Assembly: GCA_013397435.1 (NCBI GenBank)
Contig: VZRG01000278.1
Span: 182,014 to 246,013 of the forward strand
Source of the DNA: Erythrocercus mccallii
Taxonomy: Eukaryota > Chordata > Aves > Passeriformes > Dicruridae
DNA: 64,000 nt
Direction of reading: 5' to 3'
The position numbers were made by a program, and so were the translations under genes. The notes beneath the pieces were generated by a model. That model made no database searches and was not told the origin of the DNA. It saw only the letters and a list, made by a program, of their open reading frames with translations. Below are positions 50,582 to 62,643 of the stretch, one piece after another (position 1 is the first letter of the stretch; every line of letters begins with the position of its first letter).

Positions 50582-53500
50582 GTAAGGATAGACCTAATTT
50601 TAACTTTTCTTACTAAACCTACCATTGACTGCTATGTTCCACAGTGCCTTTAGCTAAAGCTGTCTGACAAATGACTTTCTTTACCTTTCAAATAACACTT
50701 CCTAAGGCTGGTTTCACACAGGCATTTGTAAGCAGACTTCTTTTAATACTTAAAAAAAAGATTAAGAAGTGGGGGTGATATTTAGTTATCTGATGTGATC
50801 AGCTGTACTTGAAATACGTTCTTTGGAGCAATGAGAATCTACTATTACAGGAACTGGTGTCATTCAAGGAGGAATTTTCTCATTAAAATCCTTTTTTTAA
50901 TCAGAACTTAGGAATCAGAGAAAGAATGTTTCCATAAGTAAACTAACGATTTAGTGTGACTAAGAGAAAATATACGAGAACATAAGTTTTCCCAGTGCCT
51001 TGATAGCTGTCTTATTATGGACTCCATGAGAGAAGAGGAAATTAAGCAATGTCTTGAGCCCCAGAATGTGGTTTTCCAAATACACTCAGAAAGCAATGTT
51101 GTCATGATGATTTCAAAATTTGAAGGTTTTTCATATTTCTGGTAAGATATAGGTTCAGATTGCAGCTTTTCCTTCAATGCAAGAATTATTGTCTTTTTTA
51201 ATGAATCTTATTTTAAAGAAATTAAAATAGTTGACCTTATGCAGGAAGCTAGTGCTGGCAAATGTAGTGGTAACAGGACAGGCTATTTAACAGCTGTTAG
51301 AGTAGAAAAGACCTGTTACCATAAAATAGGTAGAGTGTAATTATATAAGCCTCATCTCATTAGACAACCAGTTTAAAAGAAATCCTTTCATAAGCATGTT
51401 ACTCAGTTCCTTCTTTTCATAGAAAGTTGTTGGGATCTTCCTACTCCATTTTAAATATCTTCATACCAAAAAATACCTGAGAAGATGAAATGCAGAAATT
51501 ACCATTATTTTTCTCCACTTTTAATGTTGACTTTATAAAAAGGTCTTGCATGAAGTATCTTGTAGTTCTGACTGTGACAATCTAAAAACCCGGAAACAAG
51601 TTTATGTCCCCAGTTCTGACTGTGCACTTTCACAAAATGTTCACTTTCTATTCCTCTTTCTTGATGTCCAATCTCAATCTTATTCTATAAATTCTTTTCT
51701 CCTCCATTTCTCTTGCATTATGTGGGCTAGAAGTCAGTGATGTATTTTGTTTTCACTGCCACTTTTTTCCCTTTTGATGTTGAAGCACTGGTTAAAAATC
51801 TTTTTTGATATGATGAATAGGTATAGGTTAAAATATTCAAGCAGTAGTATGGGGTGATAATTGTGTATTCAGTGATCTCACAACATGATATGAGATCTTT
51901 CTGCTTGGCATTAAACTGCAGAACTTTTAAATACAAATGTTTTCCTAGTTTTTACTATTAATTCTTCAATGTGCAAAAAGTTCTATCCAATATTTTGCAG
52001 TATTGCGTAAAGCAAAATTCTTTCTTTAGGCAACTATATGCCATCCATTCTAATTTGTGTGGGAATATGTTGGCAGAATTCAGATTTAATTCATCTTCAG
52101 TTCCTTGCAAAGTCCATGTGAAAGCAAGGCAGAATTCTTGTTGTTTGTAACTTACTATTGTATTTCTTATGTATTTTGTTGTTTCTAGCAACTGCAAAAA
52201 ATATAGTAGGACATTCACGTATTACAAAGACTTTTCTGCTGTACAAATCAAATAAAAAAACCTTGGATATATCTTTCAGAGTCAGTGAAGTTAGGGCTAA
52301 TGCGGTCTGGAGTATTGGTTTTGTTACAAACACAGTAAAAACGTGAAATCAGCGTAGAAATTTGATGTCAAGGTATAGTGACTTCCCCTTGCCTATAAAA
52401 GGATACAGGGATCTTGTGTCCTAGTACAGGTACATTCAGAGATTACAAATGACCGTTACTTCATTTCTATTTGGTTGAGAAAATTGGTCTCCTTCAATAC
52501 AAACCTTAAGGAAATTTAAGGTATGGCATCTATCTATAAGTAGTTCTCCCATTCATTTTGTGACAATAGAAATCTAATGTAAATGTATTCACGACTATGA
52601 GCACTAAGAGTTTCTGTGATCTCTTCAAAAGACAGGGTACCGTGTGTTTGTAGAAATTCAGCATTATTTGTGCCAGGATCAAAAGAATCTACATTGTAGG
52701 AAAGGGATTTTTAAAGAATAGGAAGGAGTTGGAGCAAACTTTAAAAATAATTTTAATGTAAATATTTAGAAGTCAATAGGCTTTTCCTGCCTTTCAAGTT
52801 CCGTTTTGCAATCAGATGTAGCTGTAAAATAAGATGGTCAATTGCTATAACAAAGAAATTACCTCTTTTGCTTCAATAGAGGTATAACATGTATGTCATT
52901 CATGTCATAACATGTATGAATGGAAGTAAATCCATATAATTTTGATAGATAAGACTAAATCATCTGTTCCTTTAGACAAGATTGTTGTCGACGTTATTGA
53001 AACTAGATCTTTCTTCAGCACCTTCTGTATGTCCAGTGGAGGGATGCACGATTAATGTTCATGGCCAGTAGTGCAATACAAACACTATCAGAGGCAATCA
53101 GAGCAATAAACTATTTTAAACAGGATAAGATGATAAAACACCATCTATTTAGTCTCTCCTTACAGAATAGTAAACTAAATTACTGATTTTGCACATAAAA
53201 GAGAGAATTTAATAGTTTGGAAAGGGGCTATTACAGCTACAACAGTGAGAAGTCCAAGAATTTGTCAGCTAAAGTAACTGCCCAAGTAGTTCAGAAACTT
53301 TTGATGAAGTGCTGGTTTTATTTATTCTGAAGTCCATCATTAGGACTGTCATAGCATTTTTGGATTTCAGTTGTTTGTTTTTTAAGCTGTCAAAGGAGGA
53401 CAATTACGCTTCATCTCTGACTTTTCTTCAGGATGTCTTCAGGATTGTCAACCAAAATCACAGAATGAGAAGCAGATCAACTGAATGGCATTGAAGAATA

Positions 53501-53832
53501 ATTCCCAGTGTTCTCTTTCAGCTAGGACCTATTGTTCTTTTTGAAACGTGATTTGCATGACTTCTCATATTCTGCATGATAAACATCTTTTAGAGATCCA
53601 TGCCTCTCATTCAGAAATGGGGATATAATTTTTTTACTGAACAGAGGGATAAGAAAAGTGAGAACTGAACAGTGTTGCACTTGAAGTGCTGTTGGGTACT
53701 TACATGTACCTAACAACATATATGTAAAGGAAATACTTAATTTTTATGTAAGCACTGTACCTTCTCATTACACTCCGGTCATTTTTATTAGTCTGGTAAA
53801 TAACTTGAAAAGTACATTTCTATTTCCTTCAG
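50582..53832 (+). other. CORIN intron between LDLR-A 4 and 5
   Basis: A 3.3 kb AT-rich intron. I see nothing beyond short chance open frames and a small ATGTCAT/CATGTATG repeat cluster near 52885-52920. Confidence 0.9.
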
Positions 53833-53931
53833 ATCAAATCCTCTGTCAGGAGGGAGACCAGAGGTGCTCTTCCTGCCCTGATCCCTGTGAAGCTTCTCCC
53901 TGTGAGATGAGAAATAGCCAGGCAAACTGCA
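53833..53931 (+). CDS. CORIN: CORIN exon: degenerate LDLR class A repeat 5
   Basis: Acceptor TTCCTTCAG and donor TGCA|GTAAGT; 99 nt, phase 1 to 1. It reads CQEGDQRCSSCPDPC and then EASPCEMRNSQANC. Six cysteines are kept, but the acidic SDE calcium motif is absent and the spacing is compressed. The same is true of mammalian corin at this position as I remember it, so this is a family trait and not bird-specific decay. It links LDLR-A 4 to Frizzled-2. Confidence 0.93.
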
Positions 53932-54799
53932 GTAAGTGGGTCACGTGCTTCATACTGTTACTCTTTTAGGGTGTTTTAGATTAAAGTGAGGATGCAGGGT
54001 AGAACACAGTAAGTAACACTTCAATTTTCTAGCTAATGTACTTGTCTAATGATTAAGCTTTAAAAAGGGCAATGTTGAAACAAATGTGTCATCAAAGCTT
54101 TTGATTATTGATGTACAAGGATTTATGACATTGAGGTATTTTAATTTTCTCTTCTGTGACTTTTTGTATTTTCTGCATGAGTGTTTACTGTTGCACTTTC
54201 TCTTAGCATTTAACGACATTCAGTGTCAATGTAAAGTAAACAGCATAGTCTAAGTGTAAAACAGAAGGTACTGATTTATTTTCAAAATCAAAAAACCCCC
54301 ATGTTATTGAATTTAGTAGTCTGGAGAACTTTAAGACCTTTATGAAGGAATAATTTTGGTATTCAAAAAAACTATACTTCTGACCAATACATATTGTCAA
54401 GGATCAAGGTCTGCGTATCCTTGTATCTGTGTGCTGTTTTACACCACTCCATGCAAGGTTCCTGTACTAATTGTGCACTTGCTTCTGAATAGCTGTTTTT
54501 CTCAATTGCGCAACGCAGCAATGTGAACAGGTAATTGACAGAAATATATTCGTCTGTGTTTTGAAAGTGGGGAAGAATAATAATAAATTAATTAAATAAA
54601 TTAAAACTTAGTATTGTGTTGATACAGTCACATCAATTCAGGTCACCTTGACAGATGGACAGACTTGGCTTCACTTAGAGGTTGTTTTTACACAATTCAT
54701 GTGTAATTGCTTTGTGCTGCAGTTATCTCTGCAAAGTATGCAGAGATACTATATGGTACTACCACACTATACTACACTAGCTTGTGTGGCTAATGTCAT

Positions 54800-55335
54800 T
54801 CCATTTAGAATAGAATGGACATGGGAAGGTCAGCTAGTCTAAACTCCATATTCTCTCTAGAGTTGTGACTATCACCTTCAAGTGTTTGAGACAGACACCA
54901 CTCATGCTGGGGCCTTTAGATGCTGCTAAAGTAAAGCTATAATATACTTTATAAAGCATAAATGCTTTACATGTACTTCTATCAATGCTTTGCCTAAGTT
55001 TTTGTAAAGGAATAATCTTATGTACCATGTTTAGCATTAGAAGGAAGCTAAGTAACACCTTTGATCAACAAGCCCAAATTCCTGATCAAATCAGTCCCAA
55101 AAAAGTTATGTTGCCCATGATCTTGTGCAGCTGAGTAGCTCTGTCCTTAAGGACAGAGATTCCACAATCTTTCTGAGAGATCTGTTTTACTGTTAGAGCG
55201 CTTCCATTCTAAAAACCTAATTCCAGATAAGTAATCAGAATTCTCTTGTGTCTTTTGCCTCTCATCCTATCCCTGCATGCTTCAAAAGGTCTGGTTCCAT
55301 CTGATTTGCACCTTCCCATTAACTGCTAAGAGCAA
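54800..55335 (-). mobile_element. Old CR1 fragment, minus
   Basis: The reverse-oriented CR1 3' region can be traced through 'tagaatggacatgggaaggt', 'gagattccacaatctttctg' and 'tctggttccatctgatttgc'. It is highly diverged and gapped. Confidence 0.6.
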
Positions 55336-55339
55336 TAGG

Positions 55340-55405
55340 ATCTCCCTTAAAGATGATCTCTAAGGCTCCTTCCAACCCAAACCACTCTATGATTCTGTGA
55401 TTTTT
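55340..55405 (+). mobile_element. CR1 3' tip, plus
   Basis: The segment 'gatgatctctaaggctcctt' followed by 'ccaacccaaaccactctatg' and 'attctgtga' is the CR1 3' end with its octamer. It abuts the minus copy, giving a short inverted pair. Confidence 0.85.
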
Positions 55406-56159
55406 GACATATAATATTTGAATTGTAAACCAGTGTTCCTATGCCATATTATGAGAAACCCAAGAGCTTTTTAGTGAAGATGTTTCGTCGGTATATTATG
55501 GGCAACTGTCTGTAGTTCTTAGCAGGAATAACATGTAATCTGAACTAGTCTTCTGGATCATCACACTTTGTCCTTTTCTAGTCCAGTGAATATTTAATTG
55601 TTTATATACAATGGAACAGCAAGACAGTTTGGGAGAGATTTTTATTGCATAATATCTGGAAGTACTATTGTCTTCTTATTATTTTCATTCTTTGTATATT
55701 GACCAGAGTTATTTCAACTTTGGTAAGACATGAGAATTCTCATGAAAAATTTCAGTTTTGACAAAGCAGTACTTCTTGGCCCAGATACTATCAGGTTGCT
55801 ACATACATATCCATACAAAGCATAGGCCACATTTCCCAATATTGAATACGATGGATGTTTTCCAAATGTGATAATATCAGATGAGTTTAGGCTGGCATTA
55901 TAATGTATTTACAACATATTTAGGATAACAAAATGCATATCTGAAGGAAGAGTGTAAAGAAGACAGGGCTCAGTGACAGGATCAGAGGCAATTGGCACAA
56001 AGTGAAACACAAAAGCATAATGAAGCTCTGAAAAGAAGCACTTTTTTACTGCAAGTGTGACTGGACACAGATTATCCAGATTATCCAATGGATAGAGCAA
56101 GTTAATAATAAACACAGAAAGTTATTAAATCCAGGCATAGTCCATGTGGTAATGTCTTG

Positions 56160-56250
56160 GTTTGTGGGGGTTTTGGTTTTTTGTGGCTTTTTTTTTTTTT
56201 TTTTACTTTTATTTTCTTTGATTTGGGTTTTTTTCTTTTTTTAAATCAGG
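56160..56250. repeat. T/G-rich low-complexity tract
   Basis: GGTTTGTGGGGGTTTTGG is followed by a run of about 20 T and further T-rich sequence. Confidence 0.8.
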
Positions 56251-57864
56251 ATAAAAGATGCAATGAATTTTACTCCTTGTTCCCCCTTCCCCATTAGGCT
56301 GTACTCACATGTATTATAAATAAGTAGTAGCAGGACCTGTTAAACTGTAGGACAGAAGGGAAGGCTAACATTTGGGTTACTTAAAATGAGTCAGATGTTC
56401 CCCTGGAGCATATGTTCTGCTTATTACTCTCTGGATTGTCAGGAATTACATATGAGAGTCAATGTTCCTATTTTCAAACCTACAGTAGTACTTCTGCATA
56501 TAATATAGTAGAAGCTTTCTAAACACAGTGTGAAAATTATAGTCATATTGAAAACATATAAAGAGCTATCCTCCAGCAGCATTTCAGTGGACTAGATTTT
56601 CTTCCAGAATTCACTTAAACCCCTATAAATATGAGGCATAATAAAAGAGAATGGTATATGTGCATTTCAACCCTTTAATCTTGAATAATGTCATGTTATA
56701 CAAACTCTTAGAATATTGCATGTACTTTTGTGTTCATACTGAAATATTGATGAATGTGTAAAGTTCTGTACACATCAAAGAAAGATGTTTATTGTCCAAA
56801 ATCAAAAGATGAGCCCAAACTGATCTGGGCATCTTAGGCAAAAGTGTGGAAGGACAAGGGATGGTTCATCATGAAGGAAAGGAAATGGCAGTAATGTGAG
56901 GAGAATTGTTAAAGTCATTGAACCTCGTATACCCCCAAGATGTGACTAAGTGGTTTGAGACAATAGAAATAATTCAGTATTGGTAGTATGCCAAGATTCA
57001 GCAGCGAGGAAAAGCTGGATGTAAAATGAGCTTTGTGATCATCAGATTAGGGGTAAATAGTAAAAAAGATTATAACACCAAATGCCATACCAAGAAAAAG
57101 TGCACAGTTCTGCTGATCAGCTGAAAAATTGACTGTTGGATCTTCTTCCCGCTTCTCTCAAAGATCTCAAGAGCTATAAGATGGCACAGTTGTCTGGCAC
57201 AATTGTACTAGCAATTGATGCTAACAACTGGCTAGCAGAGAATATTAATCATAATAAGGTATATTTGTTCCCAGAATAGGCAAATAGATGTGGTTTTGTA
57301 TGGTATACTTTTTTGTGGAAAACTTTCTCAATATATCCAGATTAAATAAGTTTAAATAACTTCACAATCATCTCATTGCTAATTAAATTTTGAATTTCAG
57401 TCTGAGTTGAATTGAAATTCTGTCTGTAGTTTTCTGTTATGGTGGGAAATTGAAAAATAAATATTTCTGAATACCAATGTGAGAAGAAATACAAAAGCTA
57501 TACAATTTTTAAAAGCTCAAAATACTTGGCTAAATTTGTTGTGATAAACTCCCAAAAGTTGGAAGATTTTTGTAGATAGCTATAATATATATAATCATGT
57601 GGACTTGTAGCTGTTACATCTGTTTTGTCTTTGCTTATCATTCTCATTTGTTATTAGTTATGTCTTCCCCAAATTAAATTATTAGCATTTAGACTGTCTC
57701 TTGCTCAGTGCTTGTGCAATATATAACCTAATTGTTCCCATTCTTCCTTCAGATCGTGGTAAGCAATGAAAAAAATTAAAAGCAAATCCTGGCTTCTGTT
57801 TTCTATACAGAGAAATTGTGCAGTCTTTGTAACTAGAGAATTTTTACAACCTGTCTAAAGCCTT

Positions 57865-57965
57865 GAGAAGGCGGATCAGTCCTGAGAGCTGACCTGCTTT
57901 GATCAAGACATTGGAGTAGAGATCTCTGAGATCCTTTCCAACCCAAAGTGTCCGATCATTTCTTT
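57865..57965 (+). mobile_element. CR1 3' fragment, plus
   Basis: 'ttggagtagagatctctgag' followed by 'atcctttccaacccaaagtg' resembles the CR1 3' end ('ttggactagatgatctctga', 'ggtcccttccaacccaaac'). Confidence 0.75.
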
Positions 57966-58353
57966 CTTCTTAATTTTGGCAATTTCCCTGTCAGTGTGAG
58001 GTGTGCCATAGTAGCTTAGTAGGTACACCAGTGGGAAGTGTGTTGCTGTACAGTACACATTCCATTGGTTTAAGGATGGTTTATTGTACTACCTTAAAGT
58101 TAAGATGTCGCTCAGAAAGTTAATGAATATTAATAAGGAAATAAAAGTATCTTAATGGGCTATGAGGCAGGCAGAATTCAAACCCACCTTTACTGGCTTA
58201 TAAGGGATCTCTAGCTCTGGAACTTGTAGTTTCTCAAGCCTGAGAGGGTATCCCCCAACTGAGAAATTTGTTAAATAAGTATGGAATTATTTCTTCTGTA
58301 TTTAATTTAATCTCACACCATTTGTGGTTCTGTTTGTTTTCTCTCTGTGAAAG

Positions 58354-58585
58354 GTCAGTGTGAACCAATTACTCTGGAACTTTGTATGAACTTGCCTTAC
58401 AACTATACTTATTACCCAAACTACCTGGGCCACAGGACACAGAAGGAAGCTTCTATCAGCTGGGAGTCTTCCCTTTTCCCAGCTTTGGTTCAGACCAACT
58501 GCTACAAGTACCTGATGTTTTTTGCCTGTACAATCTTAGTACCAAAATGTGACCCCCATACAAATCAGCGGATCCCACCTTGCAG
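58354..58585 (+). CDS. CORIN: CORIN exon: Frizzled-2 domain, first half
   Basis: Acceptor TGTGAAAG and donor TGCAG|GTACTG; 232 nt, phase 1 to 2. It encodes QCEPITLELCMNLPYNYTYY, then KEASISWESSLFPALVQTNC and YKYLMFFACTILVPKC, ending PPC. It supplies cysteines 1 to 6 of the second Frizzled domain. NYT is a sequon. The sequence is close to mammalian corin, including 'HRTQKEASISWESSLFPALV'. The acceptor has a purine (AAAG) just before the exon, weaker than the other acceptors. Confidence 0.97.
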
Positions 58586-58689
58586 GTACTGTAGTAAACC
58601 ATATTTCATTTAATTCTTGACTACCTGTCATAGTAGTTTTCCCCAGTTTTGTGCTTTCATTGAAAATGCCAAAAATTTTGCTTTGGAAA

Positions 58690-59060
58690 TCCATAGGAAA
58701 AGGCTACTGCTGACCAGCATGCCCAAGTCCCTGTTTGCAAGGCTGCTCTCCAATTTGTGCCTGGTGCTACTCCACCCTAGGTGCAGGATCAGGCATTTGT
58801 TCTTGTTAAATTTGAAAGGTCTGTCATCCCTTGAGAGTCAGCACCATCTCTCGGTTTTGTATAATCAGGAAACTTGCTAATGATGCACTAAGCTGCTGCA
58901 TCCAGACCATTGATAAATGCACTCAACAGGACAGGCCGTGCATTTGAACTCAGAGGAGCAGCACAGGTGACCAGTCACCAGCCAGATGGAGCCCTGTTTG
59001 CCAGGACCCTTCAGCCAGTTTTTCACTCACATAGTTTGCACTATGACCCTGCTCACTCTA
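58690..59060 (-). mobile_element. CR1 fragment from the ORF2 region, minus
   Basis: Diverged text such as 'ggctgctctccaatttgtgc', 'taggtgcaggatcaggcatt' and 'tgttcttgttaaatttgaaa' corresponds to the CR1 region that also lies inside the 45035-46150 copy. It lacks the 3' end. Confidence 0.7.
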
Positions 59061-60950
59061 CTGTTGAGCAAGGTGACAAGAAGGGTGCAGTGAGCTTTGT
59101 ATGAAGTATTTTCCATTTCTAGGTGTTTGATTAAAATTGTGCCACTATAAAGGATGTTTAAACATGGAATCAATTAATTTAATTTGGAACATCAGCATTT
59201 TGTAATAGTTCCTTGCATTACTACGTTACTTGATGCAAAGCCCTATCCAAATGCTCAACAAAACTTGAGATTTTAATGAAATTAAATGAATTTAATAAAA
59301 TTACCTTTCTAAATTAGCAGTGCCACATCATTCAAAATTACAGTCTAACTTAGATTTTCTGCTTGTCACAGTAACTATGCCACCATCCTCATTGAGTTAC
59401 ATCACTGTGCTTTTTAAAGTTATGCCTATATTTGTTTGTCAGAGATGGTGTTCTGTAGCTCTCATGGCTTTCTTAACAGCAGCTGTTGCAGGTTAGGAGA
59501 TCCAATAAACTTGACAAACAGGCAGAGTTTTTTGACCTATTGGCTGCTAGAGCCCTCTCATTCTGTATTTCTACCTCTTTTTTTGGGCCTACCTTGACAG
59601 TATTGATAAATTAACATCTTCTGTTTGAAAGAAAAGTGCATCAAAAATTGCAGTACAAAGCCTAAAATTTCTTTTCACATGATAACTGTTAGCAAATAGC
59701 ATTTCTTTGTCTAGTGATGTGCTTCTTAGTGCAAGGTAAGAATGAGCCACAAGGAAGTTTATGAATATACTGTTAAATTCTCATTGATTAGTTGAGCTTA
59801 AAAGAACATATGTATTGTTTTACCTGTCTTTTCCTGTAAATATGAAACTGAACTCAGCTAATGCAGTTTTTCAGTGTTATGCTTTTTAAGTCAAAGTTTA
59901 CTTTCCAACCATGAATTGCGCATTAATGTTGTAATTCTGGATCTATTATAATATAAACATATTAAATGCATTAGATTTTTTAATACAGGCACATTTCTCA
60001 TTCTAGCTGGCGTAACTAAATTATTTTAATTCTACTCCCCCTGTACAGAACAGCTGTTCCTGCTTTGCAGGCTTTTTGTTGTCTTTAGGCTAGTTTGGCT
60101 GTTATGCTTTTTTTTTTTAGCTGTAACAGCCTTCATTAAGTTTTATTCAAAGTAAAGAACACAGGTAAGAGATTTTTTTGGAAAGATCTGAACTTACAGT
60201 TATTTATAATGTTCATTGATATATCAAATATGTTTTCAAAAATTTCTGAACATTATTCTGCATCTGTGATAAGGCACTGATAATACTAGTCCAGGCCTAC
60301 TTTGAAGTAGATAAATAGATTCTAATTCTTTAACCACAGACAGACAACTAAATGGCTTATAATACCTTGGAAAAGGTCAGCTTTGACCAAAGATTGGAGT
60401 GTGCAGAGAACACAGGATGGAAGTAGCTTAGAGGTCTCTGCTATATTATTGTATTTTTGTTGTGGGTTTTGTTTTCTGTCATTGGAAAATAAAAATTCTG
60501 GCATTCAGAAATCTGAGGTTATAAAGTGGTGTCAGTCAACGTTTTTGACATTGAGGAAAATCTAAAAGGAAAGAGAGGGTCTGTAACATGGTTGACTGAC
60601 TTCAATGCATTCTATCTGGTTGTTCAATTCACTGGTGAATTTTTTGGTGTGGAAAAACTTTGACTCTTCATCTAATTCCTCAAAACAAAATTAAATTTGG
60701 GTGGATTAATACTTTATTATTTTCCCAAAAGAGCATAAAATAATTAATCCTATATGGATTTGTTTTGTTGATTTTGGTCACAGCATTTTCCAAAGCTAAT
60801 TGCAAGAAAATAAACAAGTTCCATTCATCAAAAGGTCAAAGGAAAATGAGTGGAATAAAATGCCTTCCATGAAACTAGTGTCTCTAGAAGAAAGATGTGT
60901 AAATATGAATCAAATTACATAAAGACAGATTAAAAGTGATGTGAAAGAAA

Positions 60951-60962
60951 CCCCCCCCCCCC
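60951..60962. repeat. C12 homopolymer
   Basis: A run of twelve C between A-rich flanks; on the minus strand it is G12. Confidence 0.9.
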
Positions 60963-61192
60963 AAAACAGTGGGATCCTTTGGTTGAATATTTTTCAACCT
61001 AGAGCTAGGATCTCAGACAAATATAGTGGTTAAATATTTCAAACAATAGGAGATTTTTCTCTGCATTTTCTCTTTGTAATTTTGAAGCATTTGACAGTGG
61101 CTATTTTGAGAGACACGATAGATGATTTTCAATCTCAATGGATTGAACAAATTTTGCAGTGAGTCCCATCTTTTATATGGTTTAAAAAAAAA

Positions 61193-61275
61193 TTCTGCAG
61201 AAGGACTATACTCATGCCTTTTCCTGATTTGACCAACCAAACTTGTCTAACACCATATGAAGTTGTGGAAGGTAT
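61193..61275 (+). pseudogene. Decayed partial copy of the second Frizzled-2 exon
   Basis: Bases 61237-61275 match the 3' end of the real exon plus the first donor bases (61882-61920) at 36 of 39 positions. Weaker similarity extends upstream to CTGCAG at 61195-61200, the counterpart of CTGCAG inside the real exon. The piece 61201-61271 sits between CAG and G|GTATTC, is 71 nt, has no stop, and has the same phase 2 to phase 1 as the real exon. Its translation includes FPDLTNQTCLTPYEVVE against FPDENSDSQTCLTPDEDVE in the real exon. It lacks the region holding the first three cysteines of the real exon (ALC, ERC and DC). The polypyrimidine tract is poor (A-rich), so a dead duplicate is likelier than an active exon. 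Confidence 0.75.
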
Positions 61276-61770
61276 TCTGTTGCTGTAACTGACAACAGCC
61301 TCTAGAGTGGGTTGGTCTAAGCTTTGCTTTTCCTAAAGTTTAATTTTATTGAATTCCCTGGGGAGTTCTTCACTCTTTTGATTGCAAGCTTAAATGTTTT
61401 GTGCCTCTGAAACCACGTGGTTTCTGAGGTAACATTTCCTTGTACAAAATGCGTTCGGTTTTTTTTCCCTGAAGGAGAGGAGTTAGTGCTTCTTAAAAAA
61501 AGTTCTCTGCCATCCCTTACAGAGGAGAGCATGTCTATAAGCAGTTATCTTTGATTATTAACCTATTTATAAATGCAGTAACTTAAAATAATATTCCAAC
61601 CATAGCATTCTTTGATATATGTATTTTTTTCCATATTAAAACATCTGTTTAACTGATCTTTTTTCTTGATCTTCATCTTTAACCTTGGCTAGGATTTTTA
61701 AATTCTAGTATCTGTGAATTTCTAAGCCATTCATTCAGTTACTTGGAGCAATTCTGCTTTGTCTCCTCAG

Positions 61771-61916
61771 GGCATTATGTGTACAGTCTAAGGAACGCTG
61801 TGAGGCTGTGCTTGGGATTGTAGGTCTGCAGTGGCCAGAAGATACAGACTGCACTCAGTTTCCAGATGAGAACTCAGACAGCCAAACTTGTCTAACACCA
61901 GATGAAGATGTAGAAG
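61771..61916 (+). CDS. CORIN: CORIN exon: Frizzled-2 domain, second half
   Basis: Acceptor GTCTCCTCAG and donor GAAG|GTATCT; 146 nt, phase 2 to 1. It starts with the last base of an Arg codon and reads ALCVQSKERCEAVLGIVGLQ, WPEDTDCTQFPDENSDSQTC and LTPDEDVE. It supplies the last four cysteines, completing the ten of Frizzled-2. It matches mammalian corin strongly. Confidence 0.97.
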
Positions 61917-62643
61917 GTATCTACTATACATATTACAGCAAATAAAAGATTTAAATGGGTTCCCAAAGTCACTGGTGTTCATTTTTTTCATACCTCCTCT
62001 TTAAGTGACAGTATTTAAACTGTGGAAATTATTCCAAATTGAGTTCCACTACTCAGCCTTGCCAGTCTTTCAAGTTCTTTGCTAGATTTCTTGCTCCAGG
62101 GAATTGCTAGCACTCAGTGAAAGAGTTCCTTAAAGATCTGATAACTCTGTTCCACTCTTTTGTCCCAAAATGGTACTGTGAGATGAGACAGAAGCAGTGA
62201 AAAGGTTAATTAGTGGAAAAATTATACCTGGTTGAAATAGACACATAATTCACATAATTGCCAATTTATTTTTTTTTTTTTTTTTTTTTTAATCCTGGGG
62301 ATTTCTTGTACTTATTTCAATGCATAACACGCCACCACAATGCCGAGAGGAGTAGCTAGGAAATTCATACCCACAGTCTGAACATTGTATGCTGGTGATG
62401 TGGCAAAGCAATGACATTTGGCAGAGGGCAGCACGTGAGGGAGAGCTCTGCAAAATGCTGCTCCACCACCTTCCCGTGCAATTATGGACAGTCTTGCCTG
62501 ATACATAGTTCTAGTCTCACAAGCTATCTAGCCCTGTTATTTACCCTTCTGAAACAGCCCCAGTGATAAATTTAAGTGCCCTTGTCATGACCAAGCTGTT
62601 CTCTGGTGGAGTCCTGTTTCTCCCTGTTCCTTGTCATTGCCAG
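61917..62643 (+). other. CORIN intron between Frizzled-2 and LDLR-A 6
   Basis: A 727-bp intron with a run of 22 T at 62269-62290. Nothing else was recognised. Confidence 0.9.
62269..62290. repeat. T22 homopolymer
   Basis: A simple run of 22 T, preceded by CCAATTTA. Confidence 0.9.

Larger units (their letters stand above)
53932..58353 (+). other. CORIN intron between LDLR-A 5 and Frizzled-2
   Basis: A 4.4 kb intron with CR1 fragments at about 54800-55335 (minus), 55340-55405 (plus) and 57865-57965 (plus), plus T-rich sequence near 56160-56250. The stretches 53940-54790, 55410-57860 and 57970-58350 show no other feature. Confidence 0.9.
58586..61770 (+). other. CORIN intron within Frizzled-2
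   Basis: A 3.2 kb intron. It contains a CR1 fragment (58690-59060, minus), a C12 run at 60951-60962, and a partial degenerate copy of the next exon at 61193-61275. The stretches 59070-60940 and 61280-61760 show nothing else. Confidence 0.9.
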
